DNA of 64,000 nt from Ascarosepion bandense (GCA_037127315.1 JBBBDQ010000420.1:3816001-3880000); one strand, 5' to 3'. Counted from the first letter of the stretch, positions 1-10,580 are shown. The notes: generated by a model not told the origin, from the sequence alone. Numbers and translations are program-made.

Positions 1-183
1 TACCTCTCAGACCATAATTCAATTCGATCTCATTTAAACACACACGGAGTCCTACCAAACTATTTCCATGGCATAATTGTTGATAATAATTGCAACATGC
101 AAATACAAAAAAAGCAAAAATAATAGAAGCATTATTAATAAAAAAAAAGAAACATTCAGCACTTCAGCAGATACGTGCTTAAT

Positions 184-385
184 GTATATATATATTCCAT
201 TTTTAAACGATTTTTTTCGCTACTTACGTTTCTACCATGAATAGTGTCTTCAGGCGACCTTTTAATAACTAATTTGACCGTTTTTCTTTTTAAGAACGCT
301 CTTGTAACTGTGTTTTATTTAAACGCTCACGTGGTAGGGAATATTTGAACGCGTAATTTTTAAATTAAAACGAATTATAGCGTTT
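184..385 (-). mobile_element. PLE 3' tail (non-coding)
   Basis: On the minus strand this follows the stop codon of the PLE remnant at 386-885 and ends in a short (TA)n run. It matches 34560-34785 (+) over most of its length, including the segment around CGCCTGAAGACACTA and, further on, GTAGCGAAA, then TCGTTTAAAAATGGAATATAT. The CTGAAGA ... GAAA pair resembles the two core strands of a hammerhead ribozyme. No matching stem I follows, so the motif is probably decayed. Confidence 0.7.
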
Positions 386-885
386 TTATCCATGGTTGTA
401 TGAACGTAAGAGGTTTTTCTCAATGTGGATGCATTTAGTCATAATTTTTGATCTTTCATTTAGGAGTTCGTTTTTGTTTGGGAATAGCATAATTTCTAAC
501 TTTTCTTCTTGGCAAAATCTACAAGTATTGCTACCGTTGTAAGGCGTGGCTGTTTTTACAATTCTCCACGTTATTCTCTACGTTTTCCATATTTTGATTT
601 TAATTTCCACACGTGGCTAACCAATTTTATACAGTTTTTAAATTTTTCTATTTTGAATGAAGAGCTGTGATTAAACCACCTGGTCTTAAAAGTGTCTTTG
701 GTTGAGCCCAAATATATTTTATTTTGGTCATTTGGGTCATGTACCTTTGCCTAGTAATTGGTTTCTTTTGTGTTGCAGAGTCCTTGAAGTGGACATTTAT
801 TTTTGTCCCTGCAGTTGCATTCGTTGTTAGTGATATTATTTTGTACAATGCTATTTAAGTTTTGGGCGTTTTGTTTTTTATGAAA
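386..885 (-). pseudogene. Penelope-like element C-terminal GIY-YIG endonuclease, degenerate
   Basis: Read on the minus strand, this encodes the C-terminal part of a PLE protein with one or two stops and a frameshift. In order it shows a Cys-rich block (CNCRDKNKCPLQGLC), the GIY-YIG-type strand IYLGSTKDTFKTRWFNH, a SHVWKLK helix, TWRIVKTATPYN with a Cys pair (CRFCQEEKLEIM), and a terminal ELLNERSKIMTKC block before the TAA at 386-388. In PLEs this domain nicks target DNA for target-primed reverse transcription. No reverse transcriptase is found upstream, so the copy is 5'-truncated. The same tail follows the RT fragment near 34.5 kb, indicating one family. Confidence 0.8.
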
Positions 886-904
886 CTAGCCAAATTAGTA
901 GTAC

Positions 905-1180
905 AACTATAACTTAGTTTGATAGTGTTTCTGTTGAAAATTTTGTTTTTTTCTTATTATTTTGGAAAGTGTCTATCTATTAGAAAAAAACGGTAAAATT
1001 AGTTATTAAAATCGCCTGAAGACACCACTCATGTTAGAAACCTAGATAGCGTTATAACTCGTTTAAAAATTGAAAATATTCAAAAGTTCTACAATATAAT
1101 TGTATTGAACATTTTTCATACAAAAGTGCACTGGTCTAACCCTATTATGACCAAAAACTAGATATTAAACGATCAATCTA
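905..1180 (+). mobile_element. PLE tail, opposite orientation
   Basis: This repeats the PLE tail in the plus direction: AAACGGTAAAATTAGTTATTAAAATCGCCTGAAGACACC at about 985-1025 is the counterpart of 34700-34740. It continues with a segment (TTCAAAAGTTCTACAATATA, about 1079-1160) that also occurs at 47138-47225. Together with 184-885 it makes an inverted arrangement common at PLE ends. The GAAA strand of the hammerhead-like motif has mutated to GTTA here. Confidence 0.6.
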
Positions 1181-1184
1181 TCTA

Positions 1185-1188
<4 letters not shown>

Positions 1189-1219
<31 letters not shown>
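1189..1219. repeat. (TA)n microsatellite
   Basis: About 31 bp of uninterrupted TA follows the PLE tail, a position shared by most PLE and foldback tails in this window. Confidence 0.95.
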
Positions 1220-1353
1220 TTTTTTTTATAAATACTAGTTGCAAAAAAAAATCTTATTTTGCCATCAAATGAATCAAATGACAAAACGCGCCTGGTAAGT
1301 TTTCCTTTTGTCTTTTGGCAGCAATATTTTTAATTGTATTTGAAATTTTTTAC

Positions 1354-1356
<3 letters not shown>

Positions 1357-1398
<42 letters not shown>
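1357..1398. repeat. (TA)n microsatellite
   Basis: About 42 bp of TA dinucleotide repeat lies between unannotated AT-rich DNA and SINE-B. Confidence 0.95.
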
Positions 1399-1399
<1 letters not shown>

Positions 1400-1429
1400 G
1401 GGTAATTGTATGACAAAACAAACTAATAC

Positions 1430-1573
1430 CTTTCGCTTTTCGTCGTAGAAATTACCTCTTCGACTAATAGCGATTTATTCAGCGTAGCTTAAATGTGACA
1501 CAAAGTCGAAAGTATGGGCCACCCAATGAAAATCGAACTTGCTAGACAATCATAACTGATCTACCGAGACATG
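1430..1573 (-). mobile_element. SINE-B, tRNA-derived retroposon
   Basis: On the minus strand a B-box-like GTTCGATTTTCATTGGGTG is preceded by CTCGGTAGATCAGTTATGATT. It is followed by a body with CCCATACTTTCGACTTTGTG and AAGCTACGCT. The same body occurs at 14461-14590 and 15328-15450. The arrangement fits a Pol III tRNA-derived SINE; this copy directly abuts SINE-A at 1583. Confidence 0.65.
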
Positions 1574-1582
1574 TTTGCTATA

Positions 1583-1885
1583 CATTCAGTCAGTTGAGTG
1601 CCATACGTGATACACGCTTGGGCGATCATGTCTCGAAAGAGACATGACTGACTGGGCAGAAAATTATCCCACAGTAGGTTGCCATTGCTTTCTGCGGTAG
1701 ACTGGTTGCCGACCAAGGCTATAGAAGCCAATCTGTCCTGTTAACTGGAAGGAATAGGCAGATTAATACCTTTCCCAAGGGTATTTGCGCGTAAGTGAAT
1801 GCAGTGAATTCAGCTGGAATTCGAACTCGGCTCCCCGATTTCTCGTTCCGAGCCGATATCCAATGCACCACAACACACATCCGCA
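1583..1885 (-). mobile_element. SINE-A, near full-length
   Basis: On the minus strand this reads: tRNA-like head (GTGGTGCATTGGATATCGG, A-box-like), B box GAGTTCGAATTCC-type sequence, CCTTTGGGAAAGGTATTAAT-type linker, then a body with CAGTCTACCGCAGAAAGCAA and the conserved hairpin ATGTCTC-TTTC-GAGACAT, ending near CACTCAACTGACTG. More than ten copies share this plan. SINEs of this plan are mobilised by LINE proteins. The loop is TTTC in SINE orientation. Confidence 0.85.
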
Positions 1886-2192
1886 CACCACGCAAAAGTG
1901 CCTGTTTTTTTTTGTTCTTTTTTTTCAAAACCTTTATATGAATGAAATTTATCTGACTCGTCAAAAAGATGCAATAAACAAAGGAATTATTTATTTAGAA
2001 ATGTTGTTAATTGAACTTATTAATAAGATAACATTAACTAATTTTAATTTTAATTATTTATAAAAGTTTTAAATTCTGTATTCATTTGTAGTGGTTAATG
2101 AGTATACTGTTATTAAGTAAAATCTATATTTACTAATCATAAACGGTAAACGATTACTACAATTCAGCGACCCAGAAATTTTGAATTTTTTC

Positions 2193-2196
<4 letters not shown>

Positions 2197-2244
<48 letters not shown>
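2197..2244. repeat. (GT)n microsatellite
   Basis: An uninterrupted run of about 24 GT repeats. Confidence 0.95.
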
Positions 2245-2247
<3 letters not shown>

Positions 2248-2289
2248 CGTTCCGATTTTTGTAAATACAGACGTACATACACGACATTA

Positions 2290-2895
2290 TCAGAAAGTAA
2301 TGTGAGGTCTACTGCAAATTTAAAGCCAGAGTATTAAAATGCTAATAAAATATTATATATCTCAAATATTTTCTAATTTTTAAAATTACTGGTAGTTAGA
2401 AAGAATGTTATATTTGTCAAGAAATTTTTACGGATATATCCCTCGTGGAAAAAAAATGATCAATCTTAAGTCTATCAATATCTTATTAAACACCCATCTC
2501 CGTGTTAAAACATGCATTTCTGCGATAGTTTAACCTAAAACTAAGATTCAAATTATAATTATTAAACTTTGAATAAGCTAATCTTCATCAAATAACGGTT
2601 AAAAAGAATATATTTTATTTTTGAAAGATTTTTTAATAAAGAGAATTAACTTGTCCTGAGAGATAAGTAAATATACTTAAAAGTAACCATTTTTAGAGAT
2701 GTAAAAAATAATTCCAATCAATTTAAATTCGTGTTAAAATACAGCAAAATACTTTGCTTGTTGGAAATATTAAATTTAATCTGCTAGATTGAAATTAAAA
2801 TTAAAATGAATGCTTCAATAAAGATTTCCCATTTATAAATTCGCTTTAAAACTTAGGTGTCATTTACTTTACAAGTACATATTATAATGGTACAC
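2290..2895. other. AT-rich DNA, nothing recognised
   Basis: I see no ORF with protein character, no repeat shared with elsewhere in the window and no RNA gene. Confidence 0.5.
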
Positions 2896-2899
2896 AAAC

Positions 2900-3058
2900 T
2901 ATATATATATATATTATCCTACGTCTATGGCACGACTCAGAGTTTCATGGGTTATGCAATCAAACTCTGAAATATGCACCTGATGATTGCATAATATATG
3001 AAACTCTTAGTCGTGCCATAGATGTAGGATAATATATATATATATATATATATATATA
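2900..3058. mobile_element. Foldback (MITE-like) element between TA runs
   Basis: A long imperfect inverted repeat: the left arm (about 2913-2962, with ATCCTACGTCTATGGCACGA) is complementary to the right arm (about 2981-3034, with TCGTGCCATAGATGTAGGAT). The loop is about 20 bases. Both sides carry (TA)n. The right arm contains CTGATGA (2980-2986) and GAAAC (3000-3004) with possible short hammerhead stems I and III. No protein is encoded. Confidence 0.75.
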
Positions 3059-3189
3059 ATACAGCATTGTTCATACATTGAGCACTGTTTTATTAACACT
3101 TGAATAATAATATTATACATAAGTACATGCTCCTCATATGTATATTTAACAATTTACGTCACTATATATATATATTTACTTATACACAA

Positions 3190-3378
3190 ATACACTTGGG
3201 AAAGGTATGAATTCATCTTTTGTCCCTCCATCTATTGGTTAAATAATAAGGCATGTTAGGGTCTATAGCCTTGGTTGGCAACCAGTATACCGCAGAACGT
3301 AATGACAAGATACTGCAGGAAAATCTGTCCATTCGGCGATGTCTCTTTCGTGACATGGTTACTCAAGCGTGTGACAAG
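3190..3378 (+). mobile_element. SINE-A, 5'-truncated
   Basis: It starts at CACTTGGGAAAGGTAT and runs through CCAGTATACCGCAGAACGTA to GATGTCTCTTTCGTGACATG and CAAGCGTGTGACAAG. The tRNA head is missing and the body is diverged. Confidence 0.75.
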
Positions 3379-3589
3379 TTTAATATTTTCATCGAGAAAA
3401 CGCCGTATAAGCATCTTCACATCTTCAGCGTTTCTTGATGTAAAATTTTCATTGATTCAACAAATAGTTTCTTGCATTTATTTCTCAACTATACTTATAT
3501 AATTCCACTGTCTGAAGGAGTTCTTTCAAAGGATTGAACGCCAAAGTTAGTTTCGTATTCTGTTTTTTTTTTGTTTTTTTTTTTATAGA

Positions 3590-4345
3590 ATGTTTAACAA
3601 AATACGTCACAAAGAACTGATGGAGATGCTCGGCAGCCTGGACATATTTGTAAAAGACTTGAGAGTAATAAAAAATCTCTACTGGCAGCAAACCGCTTGC
3701 ATACGGCAGGGATACCAGAATCAAGCAGGTACAAAAATTTAAATACCTGGGAAGCGTTATAACAGAAGACGGAAAGTGCGACACAGAGAACCGAAGGCGA
3801 ATTGGCATGGCGAAGGAAGCATTCCAGAAGTTGAGTAAGGTATTAAGAAACAGGACAATTTCGCTAGAAACTAGAAAGAGAGTACTGGATTGCTACGTGA
3901 TGTCCGTCCTTCAATATGGCAGTGAATGCTGGACAATACCACAAAGACGAAGGAAAATCTTGAAGCAACTGAAATGTGGTTCTACAGACGGATGCTGTGA
4001 ATCTCATGGATCGAACATGTGAGCAATGATGAGATCTTGGAAATGATGGAAACAAAAAGGAAATTAATACTGAGCAGAGCATCAGGAAGAGACAACTGAA
4101 GTTCTTGGGACAGGCAATGAGGAAGGAGGGCCTGGAGAACCTGATACTAACAGGCCAGATAGAGGGAAAAAGAGACAGGGGAAAACAACGGATAACATAT
4201 TTGAAGGACCTAATCATGTGGATGACAGAACAAGGATTGCACGGTGTAACAGGAGAAGGCGTTTCTTAGAGCCACCAGGGATAGGGAAACGTGGAAAGCC
4301 ATGATCGCCTACGTCCTGAAGGGATAGGGCACATAGAAGAAGAAG
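3590..4345 (+). pseudogene. RTE-like LINE reverse transcriptase, internally deleted
   Basis: Plus-strand translation gives two pieces of a LINE reverse transcriptase. The first (about 3590-3705) reads HKELMEMLGSLDIF then LRVIKNLYWQQTACIR, the segment before the catalytic strand. It jumps without the YADD region to KQVQKFKYLGSVITEDGKC (about 3720), then MAKEAFQKLSKVLRNRTISL and RKRVLDCYVMSVLQYGSECW (thumb and C-terminal region). After a frame change the 3' part reads as the C-terminal tail, ending near GATCGCCTACGTCCTGAAGG. The active site is deleted. Fragments of the same 3' end lie at 4585, 7545, 15130, 36110 and 60290-61485. The clade is judged from memory of the motif style. Confidence 0.75.
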
Positions 4346-4584
4346 GGTGTCCTATTATTTTTTTCTTTTAAACAATGGCATGAATGTCAAGTGGTTTAGA
4401 TATCGAGCATTTCTATTAAGAACTGTGTACCACTACATAGGAATCGAACGTCTATACCATTTCCACACAGTAAAACCATTGTTAATCTGTCTTTTAAAAT
4501 TAAGCTAAAGGAAGATTCAATAATAAATTGATGAGATACAAGTTTCGTATTGAGATTTTTAAAAGTCTATATCTTCATTCTTTT

Positions 4585-4935
4585 TCTATATGCCGTGTCC
4601 CTTCAGGACGTAGGCGATCATAGCCTTCCACATCTCCCTGTCTTTTGTCGCTCTTAATACCCCTTCTCCTGTATCTCACTCAATCCTCGTGCCTCTATTT
4701 ATCTGCTAAGGTCTATCAAGTATGCTATGCGTTGTTTTCCCTTGTCTCTTTTACTCTTTATTTGTTTCGTGAACATCAGTTTCCCCAAGCCCTCCTTCCT
4801 CATTCCACTTCTCAAAAACTTCGGCTGTCTTTTCCTGATGTTAAGTACCAGTTTCCTTCTTGTGGTCATTCTTTTCTAAAAGCTCGTCGTTGCTCAGTCC
4901 ATAATTTCTCCAAATATATCCGAAAATTTAATGTA
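4585..4935 (-). mobile_element. RTE-like LINE 3' end, inverted copy
   Basis: The minus strand carries GGAAGGCTATGATCGCCTAC and GTCCTGAAGGGACACGGCA, the same terminal sequence as 4285-4335 on the plus strand, plus upstream ORF tail with GGAAAACAACGCATAGCATA. The two copies converge about 240 bp apart. Many indels leave no useful ORF. Confidence 0.7.
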
Positions 4936-4989
4936 GTCATTTCTAAACAATGCCCGATTTTTTAAACTCCATTCTCCACCTGACCCCTT

Positions 4990-6950
4990 TCTCCACATGA
5001 CCAAACATTAAATGTTAGTGGGAAGGACTTCCAAATAAAATTTAATGTTGGTCAAACCGAGATCTATTTAGCATCTCCTCAATTTTATTATTAATATTTG
5101 AGAAGACAACATGCCAACAACTTGATGTGGTGAAGCCAAATGTATTCATCATTACATCTAATGAGATAATGATACTCGGATCTTTTTGATAAGGTTGAGT
5201 AAAACTAGTTTATTTAGACGGGCTCATATTGAGAGTGATTCCAAATTTCTTGATGTGGCTCTCAAATTGCCCCATCTTTCTAACTTAAGAAAAAGCAAGC
5301 CTTGCTATAATGCATCCTCAGTAATTCTGCACGTGAACAGAGATCCACAGAGCGTTAGCCCCTAGGGAACATGCCCAACTGGTTATCGTCTGAGAGTTTA
5401 CAAGCAAAAATGTATGATACTGAACGAGATATTTGCAGTAACATGCACATATTAACGTCACCTATCATTTAAGAACCCTCGAGAACGATGTCTGTTGGAG
5501 CATCAGGAAATTTAATATTATTATTAGCAGTAGTAATAGTAGTAAGAGTTGTGCAAATGTGTATTTTAAACTATGCACTTTGTAAGATTACTAACACTTC
5601 GAAATATACGAACTTAAATAAATACGTTTTTCGTTACTTGAAGGCTTAAACCTAATATTAGTAGACATTTTTGCTTCCTTTGGCCACTAGAATGTGCAGG
5701 ACAAAAAAAATACGTACACATATTTTTCTATTGTTTCTATAAAGTTCATTTGTTTTTTAATTGAATTTTTCAGTTGAAGTTAATTAGTTATGGAATCGTT
5801 GTTGTCAGGAATTTGGCGCCGGGTCATTTAGCTTTGTGCAAGCAGGTCTCTACTACCGTTGCCTTCGGTTTTAGCATAATTATATGACGAAAAGGACCTC
5901 CCCTGCTAATGTCTACGTTTGTTCGATGCCAGATTTCTAGCGCTTCCTTCAGCTATCCTTACCTCGTCTAACTGCCCATCCCCTTCGCCCATGGATCTCC
6001 AAGGTGCCAAGTTTTCTCCCACCGGAATTAAAATGCCATCTTAATCAGGTAATCCTGATTTCGATTAAGTAATGTTCAGTTCTTTATCAACATTGAAGAT
6101 CTGTAGAATCTTTTAAGTCACTTCGAATTTCTTATCGGATCGTTATCAAAAACGAGTCTTTTTCAGTTGTGGGGAAGGAAAGGTTGGTAGATAATTACTC
6201 CTACACCCCCCACAACTTGTCATTACGACGTGGTTTCCTTTTTCTTTTAAACCTTCTTTTCCTCTGTTCGTTTCTTTGCTCTTTTTCATATAAGTTTGCT
6301 TTCGTTTTAATGAACAGCCAAAATGATTGGCCCACAGTTGCTAATTTGACGAGTCCAACTTCTTTAAACAAATGTAAAAGTAGTGTATAATAAATAAAAA
6401 GTAATAGCTAAACTTCTTGTAAAATAAATAAATAAAAGCAAGGAGATGGGGAAAAATCTGTAAAAACAAAAACCAGTTTTTTTCTTTGCAATAAATACTA
6501 ATAGAGATTCTATACTGAAACAACTTTTCAATTATTATCGGAAATAAAGAAGCTCACAAGAATAGTGTTTGTGTGTGCGACTGATTAAAAAGATGGAGCA
6601 AGTAAAAATTAAAGGTTCGTGCATTGGATGAATTAAAAGATTTAGAAAATGGAGTAATTAAAAAGTTTTATAATGAAAAATAACATTCAGTAGACAATTT
6701 ATCTGCTTCTTGGACCTGAACAGAAGAACGAAGACGTCAAGTGTGATTAATATCTTCCAATTCTCAGATTGGGTATCACTTTAATGATATTATTTGTACA
6801 AATGTGTGAAAGAATGTTCGTACGTATATACATGTAATATGTACCCAAATAAAAGCTCATATGTTCTGTGCAAACAATGCATGGAGTAGAAGGCCATAAC
6901 ACAATCTGTGTCTTGCTGTTGTTATTTCTGCAGCAAGTAGATTTGTCCGA
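4990..6950. other. No recognised gene or repeat
   Basis: Mostly AT-rich. A less AT-rich patch at about 5800-6050 has no coherent reading frame and no match elsewhere in the window. The short ORFs here look like random open frames. Confidence 0.45.
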
Positions 6951-6954
6951 ACTG

Positions 6955-7142
6955 GAGTTGCGATTCATACACCCAACTTTTTCCGAATCCAGACTTGTCC
7001 TTTTCCTACTGGTTGCCAAATAAAGCTAGATAGGATGAATGGGGAGATGGATTCGTATCTTTTCAAGGCATTTTTACGAAAGCGACTAATTCGGCTGAGA
7101 TTCAAACTCGGTACATGAAACACTAAGCTAAACACACATCTA
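6955..7142 (-). mobile_element. Divergent SINE-A-like copy
   Basis: The order ACTGGTTGCCAA, ATGGATTCGTATCTTTTCAA, TTTTTACGAAAGCGA, then GAGATTCAAACTCGGTAC follows the order of blocks in a minus-oriented SINE-A. Identity is low; the B-box region is the clearest part. Confidence 0.45.
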
Positions 7143-7366
7143 ATATTGCTGATATTGTTATGTAACATATTAATGCGCGTGCATTGTTTTTTTTTGTTTT
7201 GTTTTTTTGAGACACTGGTTCGAAGCTCACCATAGTCGACCAGTCAATAAGATTATTACTTGAAAATTTCAATGTGTGACGATCACAGCGTATGGCATTG
7301 TTTAGAAGTGACATAGATCCATAACACGAGTTGACTGCAGTTAAATCGAGTTGATGAAATATTGGA

Positions 7367-7446
7367 GTCTAGTCAGTGATAACTCGAAAGAGACAGACGT
7401 GATACACACCCAATCATGTATCACGTATGACATTTATACTGTCTAG
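7367..7446 (+). mobile_element. SINE-A tail fragment
   Basis: AGTCAGTGATAACTCGAAAG and ATGTATCACGTATGACATTT match the 3' end of SINE-A in plus orientation. The hairpin loop is the GAAA form and there is a small internal rearrangement. Confidence 0.6.
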
Positions 7447-7544
7447 ACTAAGTATATAATGAGCTGAATGTACACAAAGGCAAAGTTAAAACGAAAAACA
7501 CATGAAAATGGACTATAATACTATAAATTCGGAGAGAGATAAAA

Positions 7545-7745
7545 GTTTCTTAATGAGGAAAGATAGCATGGAGAATTTAACACTCACTGGGAATATTGAA
7601 GAGAGAAGCGGTAGAGAGAAACCGTATGTAGCCTGTGTGAATGGATGCCAGAGTAAGAACAATGGGCAGTGATAAAGGGTTAAAATGTTGATCGAGAAGG
7701 GACAGAAAGTTGTGGAGAGCTATGATCAACCAAAACGGTACAATT
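7545..7745 (+). mobile_element. RTE-like LINE 3' fragment
   Basis: It aligns by eye with the 3' end at 4110-4335: a GAGAATTTAACACTCACTGG block, GAAGAGAGAAGCGGTAGAGA and the end GTTGTGGAGAGCTATGATCA. It is diverged and has no ORF. Confidence 0.55.
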
Positions 7746-7812
7746 ATTGCTGCACAAGGAAACGCTCGTAATTTATTTTAAATTGGTGAATCGACATATA
7801 ATGTAAAGAAAC

Positions 7813-7924
7813 TTCAGTCAATTAAGGGCCATACGTGAAACACGCTTGGGCGATCATGTCTCGAAAGAGACATGACTGACTTGGCAAAAGATTATCCCGC
7901 AGTAGGTTGCTATTGCTTTCTGCG
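7813..7924 (-). mobile_element. SINE-A, 3' part only
   Basis: Minus orientation from GTCAATTAAGGGCCATACGT through the hairpin (loop TTTC in SINE orientation) to CAGTAGGTTGCTATTGCTTT. The head is absent. Confidence 0.8.
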
Positions 7925-8059
7925 AAAAAAACTTACGAAGCGAATTTATAAAGGAACGTATAAAGGAATCTATTTTCAATGTAATTGTGTAACAAATGTA
8001 ATTTACACTGGATATATTATGTGAAAATGAAATCCACCCCAGTGAGATTTACTTCAGTG

Positions 8060-8777
8060 TCATCTTTTCACTCCTTTTTCTTTCTTTTTCTTTTTTTTCA
8101 ATTGGAGTAGATAGACTAAACTGTCGCCCGGTTCTCACTCTTCCCATGTCTATTGAACACGTGAAAAAGCTCATCCCTTGTTCCCTGTTTAGGATGTGGT
8201 TTCCAGCTTTCTCTTTTCCAATCTTTTCACTCTTTTCTTTCTTTTTTTTTCAATTAGAGTAGATAGACTAAACTGTTGCCAGGTTCACAATCCACCCACG
8301 TCTATTGAACGGTTCACACTCCACTCACGTCTATTGAACAGGTGTAGAGGCTCATCCCTTGTTCCCTGTTTAGGATGTGGTTTCCGGCTTTCTCTTTTCT
8401 AATCTTTTCACTTTTTTCTTTATTTTTTCAATTGCAGTAGATAGACTAAACTGTCGCCCGGTTCACACTCCACCCACGTCTATTGAACAGGTGAAGAAGC
8501 TCATCCCTTGTTCCCTGTTTAGGATGTGGTTTCCGGCTTTATCTTTTCTAATCTTTTCACTCTTTTCTTTATTTTTTGAATTGCAGTAGATAGACTAAAC
8601 TGTCGCCCGGTTCACACTCCACCCACGTCTATTGAACAGGTGAAGAAGCTCATCCCTTGTTCCCTGTTTAGGATGTGGTTTCCGGCTTTATCTTTTCCAA
8701 TCTTTTCACTCTTACGTAGCCCCCTGCACATCAGTGGCGTTACTGCCTTGCTCGGGGTGATATGATTAAAAAAAAAT
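8060..8777 (+). mobile_element. Retroposon T1: four ~150-bp units plus LINE-1 tail
   Basis: Four copies of a unit with GTAGATAGACTAAACTGTCG, CGGTTCACACTCCACCCACG, CCCTTGTTCCCTGTTTAGGA and CTTTTCCAATCTTTTCACTC. TAGACTAAAC recurs at about 8112, 8264, 8442 and 8591, spacing 152, 178 and 149. The longer spacing holds a 29-bp internal duplication. The array joins the LINE-1 3' tail (GTAGCCCCCTGCACATCAGT ... CTTGCTCGGGGTGATATGAT) and poly-A. No protein is encoded. The shared tail suggests the LINE-1 machinery copies it. Confidence 0.85.
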
Positions 8778-9054
8778 GCCACGCAATGAAAGAAATAATT
8801 TATTTTTATGGGACAGAATGTCTCGATATGGAATCACATTATTTTTTTAATTTCTCTACTACAAAGTTAACATGAACGACCTAGAGCTGGAATTTGAATA
8901 CTGTTTGGCGTAGGGGAATTAGACGTTTCAGATTTACCAGGATATCCAGTTCAAATTTAATTTCAAATAATTTTTAATAATACCAAGATAGCAAAAAAGA
9001 ACGTGTACAGAATGCAGTGGATTAACTATCGGTTAAATTACGCAAAATAACACC

Positions 9055-9245
9055 GACATTCTCTTTTTAACAGATTATATACCAAAATTACTCAAAAAAA
9101 ATCTTGAGATACTAAAGAGTATAGTTATTCAATTCAGCCAACATTGGCTTCAAGCAAAGCCCCCAAAAGACTTTGGAATCTTCTGCGACTTTTCTGAATA
9201 GTCTCCTTGTTTAACACTTATCTTCAGTTCATCTTTCATGTTACA
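9055..9245 (-). mobile_element. Mariner 3' end, inverted piece
   Basis: The minus strand carries GATGAACTGAAG and then GAAAAGTCGCAGAAGATTCC, matching the 3' coding end of the plus-strand mariner below. It is followed by an end sequence (ATACTCTTTAGTATCTCAAG) that mirrors 10050-10113. So two 3' ends face outward. This is either a rearranged element or two copies. Confidence 0.6.
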
Positions 9246-9379
9246 AGAAGTACAACAACGCCAAAACTGACCCAATCGTCGCAACCAATATATACAACGT
9301 ACGATAGATAAATTGGCGCCATTTTATTTTATTTTTTTATTTCGCACATGCGCGTTGTTTGTTATTAATTTTATCAACA

Positions 9380-10125
9380 GTACAGTATAGTAGGATCAGT
9401 TTGGCACCGCCTGTAAGACAAAGAGCATCATGACGCAACTCACTTCGACATAAATTTGGAAACGGCATAGTGTTTTGCCAAGCATTCGCGCTGGAAGCTC
9501 CAGTATGGATTTTTCAGTTTTGGGTGTCAATCTAAGGACATTGCAGAGGATTTAGATGAGTCTAATGATGATTGCGAAGATACGACAATGCGGAAAACTC
9601 AAACTGATCATTCTGATAAGAAAAGAATTCCGGAATTTGTTGTTGAGGGTCTCATACCGAACACTGAGTTCTACATCACGTGCCTTGAGGAGGTAGTGCT
9701 ACCTTGGATGAAGAGGATAGCTTCTGGAAAAGCCTGTGTCTGGCAACAAGACCGTACACCGTGCCACACAAGCAAAAGAAACCATTCATGGCTCTCAAAT
9801 AATTTCTAAAACCTGATCAGCCCTTACATCTGGCCATCTAAGTCCCCAGAATGCCTTCCCTTTGATTTTTATGTGTGGAGCGCAGCTGAGCAAGAGACCA
9901 ACAAAACTTCATTTAACACCAAAGATGAACTGAAAGCAAGGATTATGGCAGCATTCACCAACTTAAACAAGAAAGCCACCCAGAAAAGTATCAAAAGATT
10001 CTAAAGTCGTCTCGTCGTCTCGAGGCCGCGAAGGAAGTCAATGCCGATATTATTGAATAAATTTACTCTTTAGTATTTCAAAATAAGTTTATCAAATTTT
10101 GGTAAATATAGACGGCAATTTATCC
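9380..10125 (+). pseudogene. Mariner-family transposase remnant (DD37D-type spacing)
   Basis: The frame from ATG 9588 runs to 10004 with one in-frame TAA at 9807. It contains VWQQDRTPCHTSK (second catalytic Asp) and, 37 positions later, LPFDFYVWSAAEQETNK (third acidic residue), then KDELKARIMAAFTNLNKKAT near the C-terminus. The N-terminal helix-turn-helix and the first catalytic Asp are not seen in this frame. Mariner transposases cut and paste at TA. The right end at 10050-10113 is inverted relative to 9068-9127. Dead by stop codon and 5' damage. Confidence 0.8.
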
Positions 10126-10164
10126 ATCTCACATTGAATGTGTATGTGTGTGTGTTTATATACA

Positions 10165-10492
10165 TTTTTTAAAAATCATATCACGCAGAGCAAGGCGGTA
10201 AGGCCACTGGTGTGCAGGGGGCTACGTAAGAGTGAATAGATTGGAAAAGTGAAAGCCGGAAACCACGTCCTGAACAAGGGGTGAGCCTCTTCACCTGTTC
10301 AATAAACGTGGGTGGAGTGTAAACCGGGCGATAGTTTAGTCTATCTACTCCAATTGAAAGAGAAAAAAAATAAACAAAAAAGAAAAGTGAAAAGATTGGA
10401 AAAGAGAAAGCCGGAAACCACATCCTAAACAGGGAACAAGGGCTGAGACTCTACACCTGTTCAACAGACGTGGGTGGAGTGTGAACCGGGCA
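10165..10492 (-). mobile_element. Retroposon T2: about two units plus LINE-1 tail
   Basis: Minus orientation. The poly-A appears as a T/A-rich run near 10165, followed by the tail (complement of GCCTTGCTCTGCGTGATATG), one full unit and a second unit ending at GAACCGGGC near 10491. Same family as 8060-8777. Confidence 0.85.
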
Positions 10493-10520
10493 TAAAAATA
10501 TATACTGAAAGACAGATTTT

Positions 10521-10523
<3 letters not shown>

Positions 10524-10580
<57 letters not shown>

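Noticed and set aside
184..262. Intact hammerhead in the first PLE tail
   Set aside because: Both core strands are present, but I found no complementary stem I strand downstream before the TA run.
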